The notes beneath the pieces are model-generated. The model was not told the origin of the DNA. It worked only from the letters and a program-made list of their open reading frames with translations, and searched no databases. Shown one piece after another: positions 16,672 through 24,258 of a DNA stretch of 64,000 nucleotides. This stretch comes from Terriglobales bacterium. GTDB lineage: Bacteria > Acidobacteriota > Terriglobia > Terriglobales > Acidobacteriaceae. The stretch's first letter is position 1. Each line of letters starts with the position of its first letter. The translations under genes and the position numbers were made by a program. The stretch covers positions 100,430 to 164,429 of the forward strand of contig JAICSO010000012.1 in the NCBI GenBank assembly GCA_025936825.1. Direction: 5' to 3'.

Positions 16672-17037
16672 CTAGTTGGGAGGCAGCGAGTACTTCTCCT
16701 CGCGTTTCTTGAACGCTTCTGAGCCTCCCTCTAGAACTTGGCACACGCGTTCGCGAATTCCCCAGCAAGCGGGGTTAGTCGAGGTGTTTTCGAGTGCTCC
16801 GCTCGTGTACACGATTCGTGGTTTCCGCGATCCGTCGAAGTCAGCCTCGATCACCTGTTCAGAGTCGGTGTTAACAACAAGGTTGGGATTGTGAGTGCCT
16901 CCGGACGAAAGTGTTCCCAGGCGAAACTCGATATTTGGAAGGATGAGGGCAATATTCTGCAGTTTCCCTAACCTCCGCGCCTTTTTCTTTTTCCACGCAA
17001 TCTTCCCATCATTCATAAGGGGCCGAACCCATGGCAA
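16672..17037 (-). CDS. Hypothetical protein, low confidence
   Basis: An open frame of 121 residues (or 114 from an internal ATG at 17016). No domain is recognised, but the composition is protein-like: a basic N-terminus (KKKKARRLGKLQ), a central LVVNTDSEQVIEADFDG, and CWGIRERVCQVLEGG near the C-terminus. It is divergent from, and overlaps by 7 bp, the start of the nuclease-like gene at 17031; using the ATG at 17016 removes the overlap. No good ribosome-binding site is seen. It may be a genuine orphan or a chance frame. Confidence 0.35.
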   Translation of the reverse strand: MPWVRPLMNDGKIAWKKKKARRLGKLQNIALILPNIEFRLGTLSSGGTHNPNLVVNTDSEQVIEADFDGSRKPRIVYTSGALENTSTNPACWGIRERVCQVLEGGSEAFKKREEKYSLPPN

Positions 17038-17648
17038 AACACAGCCTTGATGTTTTTGAGCACTGCAAACTCCGAGGAGAACTCGCCGAGCTGGCTTTTA
17101 TGTATCGCGCCACCAGCGAAGGCATCACCGTCGCCAAACCCTGGGGCGACAGCCACCACTACGACTGCCTCGTCCAGTACAAATCGCGTCTGCTGCGCGT
17201 CCAGGTCAAGTCCACCTTCCGCCCGCCCCAGGGCAAATACAAGCACACTTACAAGGTCATTGTTGCCAGGTATGTACAAGGCAAATCCTTCTATTACACC
17301 TCCGACGAAGTGGACTTCATGGTCGCCTTCCTCGCGCCCTGCGACTGCTGGTACATCATCCCCATACAAGATCTCCCCAGGCGCCGCGCCATCTGCCTCT
17401 ATCCCAACGGCACCCGGATCCATGCCGGCGGATTCTACGAGCAGTACCGCGAAGCCTGGCACCTGCTCAAAGGCGAACAGCCCCCTACCGATATGTCGTC
17501 AACGATTGCCGAAATTTCGGCAGCGGCCAACCGGACGTCGGCATTTAGACATGATGAACTCCTGTCCCTCGTGGGTCAGGAACTGCAGCCAACGTGTGGC
17601 TTGCGGGAGGCTTCGCGAAACTCAATCCCGATTCTCAGCAGCGGGTAG
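17031..17648 (+). CDS. PD-(D/E)XK endonuclease-like protein (group I intron-associated / PDDEXK_5 type)
   Basis: A 205-residue protein whose first ~150 residues match the small PD-(D/E)XK nuclease-like family. Seen: the N-terminal helix with RGELAELAFMYRA, then KPWGDSHHYDCLVQ (catalytic Asp), then LLRVQVKST, the Q-x-K variant of the E-x-K motif. Later segments VDFMVAFLAPCDCWYIIP and a GFYEQYREAWHLL helix fit the fold. Relatives occur both in self-splicing introns and as free-standing genes. No intron is visible here. The last ~50 residues are not recognised. A palindromic hairpin array follows 120 bp downstream. DNA cleavage is inferred, not shown. Confidence 0.75.
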   Translation: MAKHSLDVFEHCKLRGELAELAFMYRATSEGITVAKPWGDSHHYDCLVQYKSRLLRVQVKSTFRPPQGKYKHTYKVIVARYVQGKSFYYTSDEVDFMVAFLAPCDCWYIIPIQDLPRRRAICLYPNGTRIHAGGFYEQYREAWHLLKGEQPPTDMSSTIAEISAAANRTSAFRHDELLSLVGQELQPTCGLREASRNSIPILSSG

Positions 17649-18226
17649 TGCAGTTTGACTGAACTACAAGCATTTCAATTGCGCGCACTACCAAGCAGCG
17701 GGATTATTTCGGATGCGATGTTGACTTCAGGTGCCGAAGCGTTGAACAACTATCCGTCGACCGGGAAGGGCACGAGTTCCACTCGTGCCGAAAAGGCCAA
17801 CTAAACCGCAACGGCTTTAGCCGCTGAGGTCGAAAACACCGTCGATCGGGAAGGGCACGAGTTTCACTCGTGCCGATCAGAGCCCATAAACCCGACGGCT
17901 TTAGCCGCAGAGGGCCAGCGGCATCTTCGACGAGCCCACCTCAGGGGCTAAAGCCCCGATCAGATTCAATCTTTTTCGGCACGGCTGAAGCCGTGCCCTT
18001 ACCGGTCGTACTCCCGGAAAGAATCACGAAGGGACACACGAACAAGAAACCCATTTTGGCAAAGGGTGGGACTCCGCAATCATCATTCGTGCCGACACTC
18101 TCGCCACCATCCGTCACGGGAAGGGCACGAGTTTCACTCGTGCCAACCACGTGCGCATCGCCGAGCGGCTTTAGCCGCTGAGGGACAACGCGCTCACAAA
18201 AATCAAGCCCCGACCCCCGCAAAACC
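17649..18226. repeat. Palindromic hairpin array (CACGAGT...ACTCGTG and CGGCTTTAGCCG units)
   Basis: This 578-bp gap holds no gene but at least seven hairpins. GGCACGAGT/ACTCGTGCC occurs at 17768-17789, 17853-17874 and 18123-18144. Each copy is followed ~20-25 bp later by CGGCTTTAGCCG (17812, 17896, 18166). An inverted module GGGGCTAAAGCCCC plus GCACGGCTGAAGCCGTGC lies at 17944-17997 and recurs at 33936-33991. The copies alternate orientation, as in REP/BIME arrays. There are no constant spacers, so it is not a CRISPR. No REP-associated tyrosine transposase is seen nearby. Confidence 0.8.
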
Positions 18227-18238
18227 TTGACCATCGTT

Positions 18239-18802
18239 ATGATCGGGACAGGTCACATTAGTTACCTTGCGCATTACTTTCTCAAGCCCCATACTTCGAT
18301 TAAGATGTTGGAAACTGAACAACTTGTGAGCATCGAGCCCCAGGACAGCAGCCCCGAAGCGATTTGTGCCACCGTCGCCGCCGTTTTCAAGGTAAGGAAA
18401 ACAGAAGTGGCCCTGCTGGAAGTGTCTGGCAACGTTCTGAAGTTCCTTTACCCGGCGGAACTCACCAAGGTGGGGGCGATCCCGCTCTCCAGTTCCGCGG
18501 TGGCTGCCCGGACAGCGCGCACCCGCAAGTCCGACCTGTTCAACACCTTTACCCGCGTCAAGCACTCCAGCGTATTTGAAGTCGTGAAACTGGGCGCCAC
18601 CAGCGAAGACACTGAGGTCATTCAGAAGCTCATGACGGTGCCTATCCTGAATAGCGACAACCGGGTCATCGGGGTCATTCAGGTCTCGCGCAAAGCGTAC
18701 TCGCCCGCGAACGTGGGCGCCGACTTCACCACAGAAGATCTTCGCAAGCTGGAAGCCGTGGCGGTCGACATCGCTAAACTGCTGAAGAAAAGCGATCAGT
18801 AA
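18239..18802 (+). CDS. GAF-domain protein
   Basis: A protein of about 165-187 residues made almost entirely of one GAF sensor domain. Segments seen: a helical N-terminus SPEAICATVAAVFKVRKTEVALLEV, a central SSSAVAARTARTRKSDLFN, and the typical core strand VPILNSDNRVIGVIQVSRK followed by the last helix TTEDLRKLEAVAVDIAKLL. No output domain is attached. The start is uncertain: ATG 18239 lacks a clear ribosome-binding site, and ATG 18305 (MLETEQ...) would give just the domain. Ligand unknown. It is convergent with the DUF4197 gene, 6 bp apart. Confidence 0.8.
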   Translation: MIGTGHISYLAHYFLKPHTSIKMLETEQLVSIEPQDSSPEAICATVAAVFKVRKTEVALLEVSGNVLKFLYPAELTKVGAIPLSSSAVAARTARTRKSDLFNTFTRVKHSSVFEVVKLGATSEDTEVIQKLMTVPILNSDNRVIGVIQVSRKAYSPANVGADFTTEDLRKLEAVAVDIAKLLKKSDQ

Positions 18803-18808
18803 GCCGAC

Positions 18809-19522
18809 CTATTTGCGCGCTCCGAATACTTCCTGCAGCAAGGCTGTGGTTCTCGCCGCCGGATTGCTGCGAATCTCTTTTTCCTGCTGACCCAGAACAT
18901 AGAACAATCCGTCCAGCGTCTTGCCCAGGACGTAATCGTCCATGTCGAGCCCTCTCGATTTGAGGATTGGTCCGGCGAGCGAATTCTTGGCAAGCTGGTC
19001 ATACTGCTTGATGACGCCGACTTTCAACATGCTGTCGTGCACGATCAGCTGATCGGAACTGGTGCGCCGGAAATATTCGGTGGCCGCGTTGTCACCGCCG
19101 GTGAGGATGCCACGCGCGTCGTTGATCGACATCTTGTAGAGCGCGTCGAGAAATATCTGCTTGGCAAGCGGCGTGGCCTGCTCGGCAGCGCGGTTCATTC
19201 CAACTTCCAGTTGGTCCAGCTGCGGGCCCATTCCCACCAGGCGCAAGCCGCGGCTGGCAGTGCGCAGCTTGTCAGGAAGGAGAATTTTGATGGCCTCATT
19301 CTTTAGGAAGCCGTCAGGCCGGCCGGTCGAAGCGACCGCTTTTCCGGTGCTGACTTTCAGCGCCTCCTTCAGTCCCGCTGTGATCTTGTCGTTGCTGAGC
19401 GAGGAGATGCTGGTGTTGCCTTTGGATTTGGTGATGCTGCGCCAGATCTGATCGAGCGGCGACTGCGCTGCGGCGGTGCTGACGAGAATTCCTAGTATAA
19501 GGAAGGTAGAAAGTCGATGCAT
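18809..19522 (-). CDS. DUF4197 family exported protein
   Basis: A 237-residue protein with a signal peptide (STFLILGILVSTAAAQ, cleavage near residue 20). The helical mature region matches DUF4197: LKEALKVSTGKAVASTGRPDGFLKNEAIKILLPDKLR, MNRAAEQATPLAKQIFLDALYKMSINDARGILTGGDNAATEYFRR, and the C-terminal KTLDGLFYVLGQQEKEIRSNPAARTTALLQEVFG. Family members are predicted periplasmic or lipid-associated proteins with no settled biochemical role. Assignment to the family is strong. Function is unknown. Confidence 0.88.
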   Translation of the reverse strand: MHRLSTFLILGILVSTAAAQSPLDQIWRSITKSKGNTSISSLSNDKITAGLKEALKVSTGKAVASTGRPDGFLKNEAIKILLPDKLRTASRGLRLVGMGPQLDQLEVGMNRAAEQATPLAKQIFLDALYKMSINDARGILTGGDNAATEYFRRTSSDQLIVHDSMLKVGVIKQYDQLAKNSLAGPILKSRGLDMDDYVLGKTLDGLFYVLGQQEKEIRSNPAARTTALLQEVFGARK

Positions 19523-19624
19523 TACATATCCCCTGCGCGTGAAAAGCGTGTGCCCAGAATTGTACTCGCCAGGATTTCGGACTCAGTGCAAATTTGAAGT
19601 GAGGAATTAGGAGAGGAAACTCGA

Positions 19625-19834
19625 TTAAGCGCGGCCTATTCGGCGGAGATTGCGGAGTGCGGCGTCCATTGCGCAATGATCGCCCAGCGCCGGGTTTCGG
19701 ATGCTCTGCTCGATGCGGTTCAGAATCGCATTCTTAGCGATGGCGATCCGCTCAGGCAACTTCTTCCGATCGGTCTCGCGAATCGCGACTTCATAGAGCG
19801 ATTTCCAGTCGGAACTCGAGTGGCTGGGCTGCAT
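19625..19834 (-). CDS. Small conserved helical protein
   Basis: A 69-residue soluble protein with the pattern W-x2-LYE-x-A-x2-ETDR-x-KLPERIAIAKNAI-x-R. I recognise this arrangement from small uncharacterised acidobacterial proteins, but no domain name can be given with certainty. It is predicted all-alpha, with no signal peptide. It stands alone between DUF4197 and the zinc-ribbon gene. Its regular charge pattern supports a real gene despite its size. Confidence 0.6.
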   Translation of the reverse strand: MQPSHSSSDWKSLYEVAIRETDRKKLPERIAIAKNAILNRIEQSIRNPALGDHCAMDAALRNLRRIGRA

Positions 19835-19937
19835 TTGAAGAATCCGTTGAACGAATCGTTACATGTTGCGCTCTAGGCGGCAATTCCACGAAAGTTGTAA
19901 GGGTCAAGAATTTTAGACACGAAAGTACATGTGATTC

Positions 19938-19971
19938 TCGGTGAATAAGCAAAATCGGTGAATAAGCAAAA
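19938..19971 (+). repeat. 17-bp tandem duplication at the start of a small gene
   Basis: TCGGTGAATAAGCAAAA is present twice head to tail (19938-19954, 19955-19971). The second copy contains the GTG start of the following gene. The first copy creates a six-codon frame beginning with GTG at 19942 whose TGA overlaps that start codon. Confidence 0.7.
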
Positions 19972-20164
19972 TAATCAGGACGCTCTCGATTCGGTGGGCC
20001 TATGCGCCTCCTGTGAGCACATGCGCCTCATCCAGTCGGACAGAGGGACGAAGTTCTACTTGTGCCGCCTGTCCGCCACGGATCCGAGCTTTCCGAAGTA
20101 TCCGCGTCTCCCGGTGCTGCAATGCTCCGGCTACACCCGCGAGAGCGGTGTGCGTGGGTCCTGA
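19958..20164 (+). CDS. Small Cys-rich (zinc-ribbon-like) conserved protein
   Basis: A 68-residue protein with four Cys: LCASCEH near the N-terminus, FYLCRLS, and PVLQCSGY near the C-terminus. The segment between is S-x-RGTKFYLCRLSATDPSFPKYPRLPVLQC. I recognise this pattern from a widespread family of tiny uncharacterised proteins, probably binding one zinc. The GTG start lies in the second copy of a 17-bp tandem duplication, so the native 5' end may have been altered. Function unknown. The family pattern makes the gene itself likely real. Confidence 0.75.
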   Translation: MNKQNNQDALDSVGLCASCEHMRLIQSDRGTKFYLCRLSATDPSFPKYPRLPVLQCSGYTRESGVRGS

Positions 20165-20183
20165 TCACCCGTGTCGTTTAGGT

Positions 20184-20248
20184 TGTTTCAGGAACGCGCT
20201 GGTACACAAGATTTGGGCTGTTTCAGGCACCTGCTGGTGCACAAGATC
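20184..20248. repeat. Tandem imperfect repeat, period 35 bp
   Basis: Two copies of a TGTTTCAGG...CTGGT(A/G)CACAAGAT unit start at 20184 and 20219. They occupy the gap between the Cys-rich gene and the next exported protein. The rest of 20165-20401 shows no gene. Confidence 0.6.
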
Positions 20249-20401
20249 GGGGACAAGAGCGCGGGAAAAAATATAGGGGAATTCCCGATTACTACTGGCA
20301 TTCACTAAAGGAATCTTCACCTTACGCCCGCAACTCACGAAAATGTCAGCATTGCAAGCATTTCGGGGCAGTTCGGATGCCTCGAGGGGGTTGAACTCAC
20401 A

Positions 20402-20842
20402 ATGAAAGTCCAACAGATTCTTACACTTGCGCTCTTGACGGCAGTAGCCCTGAGCCCAGCCGCACAAGCTAAAGAGAAGCATTACCAGTCCGGAAAGCTG
20501 CTGCGCATGGATTCAGCGCCTTGCGGGATGGACCAGAAGAACGGCAAGAGCCTCGCCGGCGAAATGCTCGGAACTGACTCCGCCCACATGAAGACCAAAG
20601 AACTCCTCTGCCCTGAGTATGTTTTGGAGACGGAGAAGGTTGTTTACCACATCCGTCCCAAGGACGATAAGCACCCCGCGCTGCTACCCATTGGCGAGAA
20701 GGCGCAGTTCCGTCTCGACAAGGACAAGATGGTGTTGCGCGTTGAAGACATGGACGACAAGGACCGCGATTACATCGTCGTGTCCATGACGCCGAATACG
20801 TCCTCTGATCGCGACGACTTGAGCCTGGTTAATAGTCGGTAA
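20402..20842 (+). CDS. Exported hypothetical protein
   Basis: A 146-residue protein with a clear signal peptide (LTLALLTAVALSPAAQA, cleavage near residue 23). The mature part is charged and Asp/Lys-rich, with two Cys (APCGMD and LLCPEY) that could form a disulfide. The C-terminal half, KAQFRLDKDKMVLRVEDMDDKDRDYIVVSM, looks like an antiparallel beta region. Similar small periplasmic proteins are common in Acidobacteria, but I cannot name a family. An ATG start with TTGAACTCACA upstream, no strong ribosome site. Single-gene unit. Confidence 0.75.
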   Translation: MKVQQILTLALLTAVALSPAAQAKEKHYQSGKLLRMDSAPCGMDQKNGKSLAGEMLGTDSAHMKTKELLCPEYVLETEKVVYHIRPKDDKHPALLPIGEKAQFRLDKDKMVLRVEDMDDKDRDYIVVSMTPNTSSDRDDLSLVNSR

Positions 20843-21084
20843 ATTGCTAGTTGGTTGTCCGAGGCGCAGAGCGAATTGCCAGGCTCTGCGCTTTGTTCTT
20901 TCATCCCTTCTAATGCATTCCCCTCAGCCAATACATTGAAAAACCTAAGGGTTAACAGCCGTGCAGGTGTACCCAACCAGCGCCGAAAGCGTCGCATCCA
21001 ACTTTTCGCCTGCTCCCTGACGGGTGCTGCTTCCAGGGTTTGCGCAGGTGGCATCACATTCTGAGGAGGAAGGAAGAGGTACCC

Positions 21085-21687
21085 ATGAAACGCACATTTT
21101 GGTTCGCGATCTTGAGCGTTTTGCTAGCCGCGCCGTCGTGGCTGGCCGCGCAGGAAAGCCACGGAGATTATGATCACGGGAGCGTCGGAATCTTTGCGGA
21201 TTACTTCCGCTTTGCTCCGACCTCGAATTCGCACACGAATTTTATTGGTTTCGGCGCGCGCGCCGGTTTCAACGCCAATCGTTTCGTCGCAATCGAAGGG
21301 GAAATGAACTACGACTTCGAGCGCAACTTCACGAATTTCACGAATAACGGCGGCAGCACGTCATTCACAACGACCCGGCTGCGTCCGCTGACCGGCTTGT
21401 TTGGCCCGAAATTCCAGACCCCGGGTCCGTTCAAGTTCTTTGTGACCGGCAAGGTCGGATTCGTGAACTTCACAGAAAGCAACTCCGCGGTGACTCCAGG
21501 CAACGTCGGCAATGCGATTTCCAGCGTTGGCGGCCCTGGTACGCACTTTGCGGTATATCCGGGAGCAGGACTCGAAGGCTTTTGGGGGCCGTTCGGCTTG
21601 CGAGCTGAAGTGGGCGACTCCATTTACTTCGCCAATGGATCACACAACAACCTGCGGATAACGTTTGGGCCGCAGTTACGGTTCTAG
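21085..21687 (+). CDS. Outer-membrane beta-barrel protein (OmpA/OmpW-like porin fold)
   Basis: A 200-residue outer-membrane protein. The signal peptide (FAILSVLLAAPSWLAAQ) is followed by alternating amphipathic strands such as GSVGIFADYFRFA, FIGFGARAGFNAN, FVAIEGEMNYDFE and LTGLFGPKFQTPGPFKFFVTGKVGFVNF. It ends in LRITFGPQLRF, with a C-terminal Phe as required by the BAM machinery. ATG 21085 is chosen over an upstream frame start at 21040 because GGAGGAAGGAAGAGG lies just before it and the signal peptide begins there. A strong terminator follows. Confidence 0.88.
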   Translation: MKRTFWFAILSVLLAAPSWLAAQESHGDYDHGSVGIFADYFRFAPTSNSHTNFIGFGARAGFNANRFVAIEGEMNYDFERNFTNFTNNGGSTSFTTTRLRPLTGLFGPKFQTPGPFKFFVTGKVGFVNFTESNSAVTPGNVGNAISSVGGPGTHFAVYPGAGLEGFWGPFGLRAEVGDSIYFANGSHNNLRITFGPQLRF

Positions 21688-21710
21688 CGTAACTCTTGAA
21701 CCCTGAGAGT

Positions 21711-21746
21711 CGGCAACAGGCCAGCCCTGTTGCCGGCTTTTCGTTT
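21711..21746 (+). terminator. Rho-independent terminator after the beta-barrel gene
   Basis: Perfect 10-bp stem CGGCAACAGG / CCTGTTGCCG with loop CCAGC (21711-21735), followed by GCTTTTCGTTT. Confidence 0.85.
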
Positions 21747-21884
21747 GTGTCCGGCTTTTGAACCAAAATTGATTCTGGCCCGCTGTTTGCTAGCGCCTCC
21801 CCCCTCAACACTACTCTTTCAGGCAACCCCAAAGCAGAACTGTTCCTCTTTAATGAGTCTCGATTTCACGAGCTCTCGACGGCC

Positions 21885-23741
21885 ATGCGCACACGACAAA
21901 CCTTCGTCTCCATCACTTTTGCCCTCAGTTTCCTGGCACTATGCTCAACCGGCTCTGCACAAGCCGCATCGCCATGTCCGCTGAGCACCACCAATCCGTC
22001 CGTAACTGTTTGTACGCCTACGCCGAATGCGCTGGTGCAGAGCGCAGTCAACGTCGTTGCCGGTACGACCGATACAAACACCGTCACAGCAGTGCAGATC
22101 TATCTCGATAACAAGCTGTACACGACGGTTCATGCGAACTCCATTAACACGTTCGTGACTGTTCCTATTGGGTACCACCTGATCACCGTGCAGGGGTGGG
22201 ACTCGACAGGGGCAACATTCAAGACCAACGTTCCGGTGGCCATGCAGCCGCCATGTGCATTGAACCAGGCAAACCAGAGCATGACGATCTGTTCACTGGT
22301 GCCAGGATCAGTCGTGAGCCAGCCATTTCATGTCGTCGCGGCTGCGAACGACACCAACCCTGTGAAGTCAATGACGCTGTTCATTGACGGGGTGGGTAAA
22401 GGCGGAATTTCCAATTCTGCGATTCTCGACATGTATGTGAGTAATCTAACCGTCGGTTCTCATTCGATTGCCGTGCAGGCTCAGGACAGCACCGGAGTGC
22501 TGTTCAAGCAGCGCTTCGACATCAAAGTGACCGCTGCCTCGCAAGGGCTAGCGAATCTGAAGCACATCATTTTCTTCGCGCAGGAGAACCGCGGATTCGA
22601 CGACTACTTCGGCATGCTGGGGCAGTACAAGGCCTCTCTCGGATTGGCAAATGATGTCGATGGACTGAACCTCAATGCCGCCATTCCCAATACACAAGGG
22701 CAGCTTGTTCATCCGTTTCATTACCAAACCGTCTGCACCGAGAATCTCAGTCCCTCGTGGAACGAAAGCCACGCGGATGTGGATGGTGGCCTGATGGATG
22801 GCTTTATGAGGAGTTCGACTTCGGTGCCCTCTACGATTGATCCCACCGGCACCCGCGCCATGGGCTACTACACTCAGGCGGACTTGCCTTACTACTACGA
22901 GTTGGCGGCGCGGTTTGCCACCAGTGATCGATGGTTCTCGCCGGTTTTGACCAACACAATTCCCAACCGGTTTTATCTGTTTACGGCGACGTCATGGGGC
23001 AATGCGTTTCCGGTAAATCCGCCGTCGGGTGGATTCACGCAGCCGACGATCTTCGACCACCTGGATCAGGCAGGGGTGAGCTGGCGTTACTACTACCAGG
23101 ATGGGCCTTCGTCTGCGCTGATCCAGCAGTTCTCGACTTATCGGCGCGACGCGGCCAAGGTGGTGCCGATCAGCAACTGGGCGACAGACCTTCAGAATCC
23201 TTCAACGTTGCCGTCGGTGATCTTTATCGAGCGCGCGGGAGTTTCCGGGCTGGATGAGCATCCGGGCGCCAATATTCAAAAGGGAGCGGCGGACGCGGCG
23301 AACATCATCAACACCTTCATCAACAGTCCGTCGTGGCCGACATCGGCGTTCATCCTCACTTATGACGAGGGCGGTGGCTTGTACGAGCATGTCCTCCCCG
23401 GACGCGAGATCAAGCCGGACAATTTAGCCCCGATACTGCGATCAACTGACAAGCCGGGCGATTTCAACCAGACGGGATTCCGCGTACCGCTGGTGGTCGT
23501 CTCGCCATGGGTGAAACCGAGTTTCGTCTCGCATACGACGAGAGATTACACGTCGATCCTGCGTCTGATCGAAGATACGTTCAATGTCGCGCCGCTGACG
23601 CTTCGCGACAAGAACGCGGACAACATGATGGAATTCTTCGATTTCTCAGCAGGGCCTCGTTTGCTGACGCCTCCACCGCTTCCTGCGCAGCCGACGAACG
23701 GGACCTGCAATAACAATCTAGAGAAGGCGCCTGGGTTCTAA
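21885..23741 (+). CDS. Secreted phospholipase C / acid phosphatase-type phosphoesterase with N-terminal Ig-like repeats
   Basis: A 618-residue exported protein. A signal peptide (to about residue 27) is followed by two Ig-like beta-sandwich repeats (residues ~30-125 and ~130-220; each opens with a Cys-containing CPLSTTNPSVTVC / CALNQANQSMTIC strand). The catalytic phosphoesterase domain (~225-600) belongs to the PLC/AcpA branch of the alkaline-phosphatase superfamily: HIIFFAQENRGFDDYFGML (metal and nucleophile region), TSDRWFSPVLTNTIPNR, and the second metal site SAFILTYDEGGGLYEHV. It probably hydrolyses phospholipids or phosphomonoesters outside the inner membrane. Substrate cannot be set by sequence alone. 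Confidence 0.9.
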   Translation: MRTRQTFVSITFALSFLALCSTGSAQAASPCPLSTTNPSVTVCTPTPNALVQSAVNVVAGTTDTNTVTAVQIYLDNKLYTTVHANSINTFVTVPIGYHLITVQGWDSTGATFKTNVPVAMQPPCALNQANQSMTICSLVPGSVVSQPFHVVAAANDTNPVKSMTLFIDGVGKGGISNSAILDMYVSNLTVGSHSIAVQAQDSTGVLFKQRFDIKVTAASQGLANLKHIIFFAQENRGFDDYFGMLGQYKASLGLANDVDGLNLNAAIPNTQGQLVHPFHYQTVCTENLSPSWNESHADVDGGLMDGFMRSSTSVPSTIDPTGTRAMGYYTQADLPYYYELAARFATSDRWFSPVLTNTIPNRFYLFTATSWGNAFPVNPPSGGFTQPTIFDHLDQAGVSWRYYYQDGPSSALIQQFSTYRRDAAKVVPISNWATDLQNPSTLPSVIFIERAGVSGLDEHPGANIQKGAADAANIINTFINSPSWPTSAFILTYDEGGGLYEHVLPGREIKPDNLAPILRSTDKPGDFNQTGFRVPLVVVSPWVKPSFVSHTTRDYTSILRLIEDTFNVAPLTLRDKNADNMMEFFDFSAGPRLLTPPPLPAQPTNGTCNNNLEKAPGF

Positions 23742-23784
23742 CGGCGCGATTTTTTTTGCCTTTGTCCAAAGGTGAAGCCATCTT

Positions 23785-23803
23785 GGCATGGGGGGCCCAT
23801 GCC
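23785..23803. other. GC-rich hairpin downstream of the phosphoesterase
   Basis: GGCATGGG-ggg-CCCATGCC forms a perfect 8-bp stem. There is no U-run after it, but TTTTTTTT lies 30 bp before. It may end the phosphoesterase transcript and insulate the peptide-modification operon that follows. Confidence 0.45.
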
Positions 23804-23911
23804 GGGCCTCCGCTTGTGGAAAACCTGCTTGTCTTCCTGCACTTACGGCTGTTTGCCGAACCTATGTAGCTAATACAAACCGTAGTGGTCCCTGCTAAGG
23901 TGAACGCAAGC

Positions 23912-23931
23912 GTCTCAAATCAGATTGAGAC
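23912..23931 (+). promoter_or_regulatory. Inverted repeat upstream of the PqqD/radical SAM operon
   Basis: GTCTCAA-atcaga-TTGAGAC is a perfect 7-bp inverted repeat, 15 bp upstream of the GGAGGG ribosome-binding site (23947) and 30 bp upstream of the first ATG. It could be an operator half-site pair or a leader hairpin. No confident -35/-10 pair was found. Confidence 0.45.
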
Positions 23932-23961
23932 AGGTTGTGGGCACTCTGGAGGGCTTGCCGG

Positions 23962-24258
23962 ATGTTGCGTTATGTCCGATCGAGTTCCGTTGTCTCGCGG
24001 GTGATTGCTGAAGAAACCCTGATCGTGCCGGTCCGGCGCGGCGTAGGCGACCTCGCTTCTATCTACAGCCTTAATCCTGCCGCGAGTTCCATCTGGAATG
24101 CCATCTCAGAGCCTCGTACCCAAAATGAAATCATTGAATTGCTGCAGCAGGAATTCGATGCGCCAACAAAAGCGGTGGTCTCCGACGTGGACGCATTTCT
24201 GTCAGAGATGAGTGCGGCTGGCCTGGTTGAAACGACCGAGGTCGAGGTCGCTGCATGA
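23962..24258 (+). CDS. PqqD-like RiPP recognition protein
   Basis: A 98-residue PqqD-fold protein: RRE beta-strands SRVIAEETLIVPVRRGVGDLASIYSLNPAASSIWNAIS, then helices EIIELLQQEFDAPTKAVVSDVDAFLSEMSAAGLVE. Family members bind the leader of a precursor peptide and present it to a radical SAM enzyme. ATG 23962 is chosen because GGAGGG lies 9 bp upstream; a GTG at 23935 would place that site inside the gene. Its stop overlaps the radical SAM ATG (ATGA), indicating translational coupling. It is the first gene of the putative RiPP operon, cytoplasmic. Confidence 0.92.
   Translation: MLRYVRSSSVVSRVIAEETLIVPVRRGVGDLASIYSLNPAASSIWNAISEPRTQNEIIELLQQEFDAPTKAVVSDVDAFLSEMSAAGLVETTEVEVAA

Noticed and set aside
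17762..18190. CRISPR array
   Set aside because: The repeats are palindromic hairpins of two kinds in alternating orientation with irregular spacing, there are no unique equal-length spacers, and no cas genes are near.
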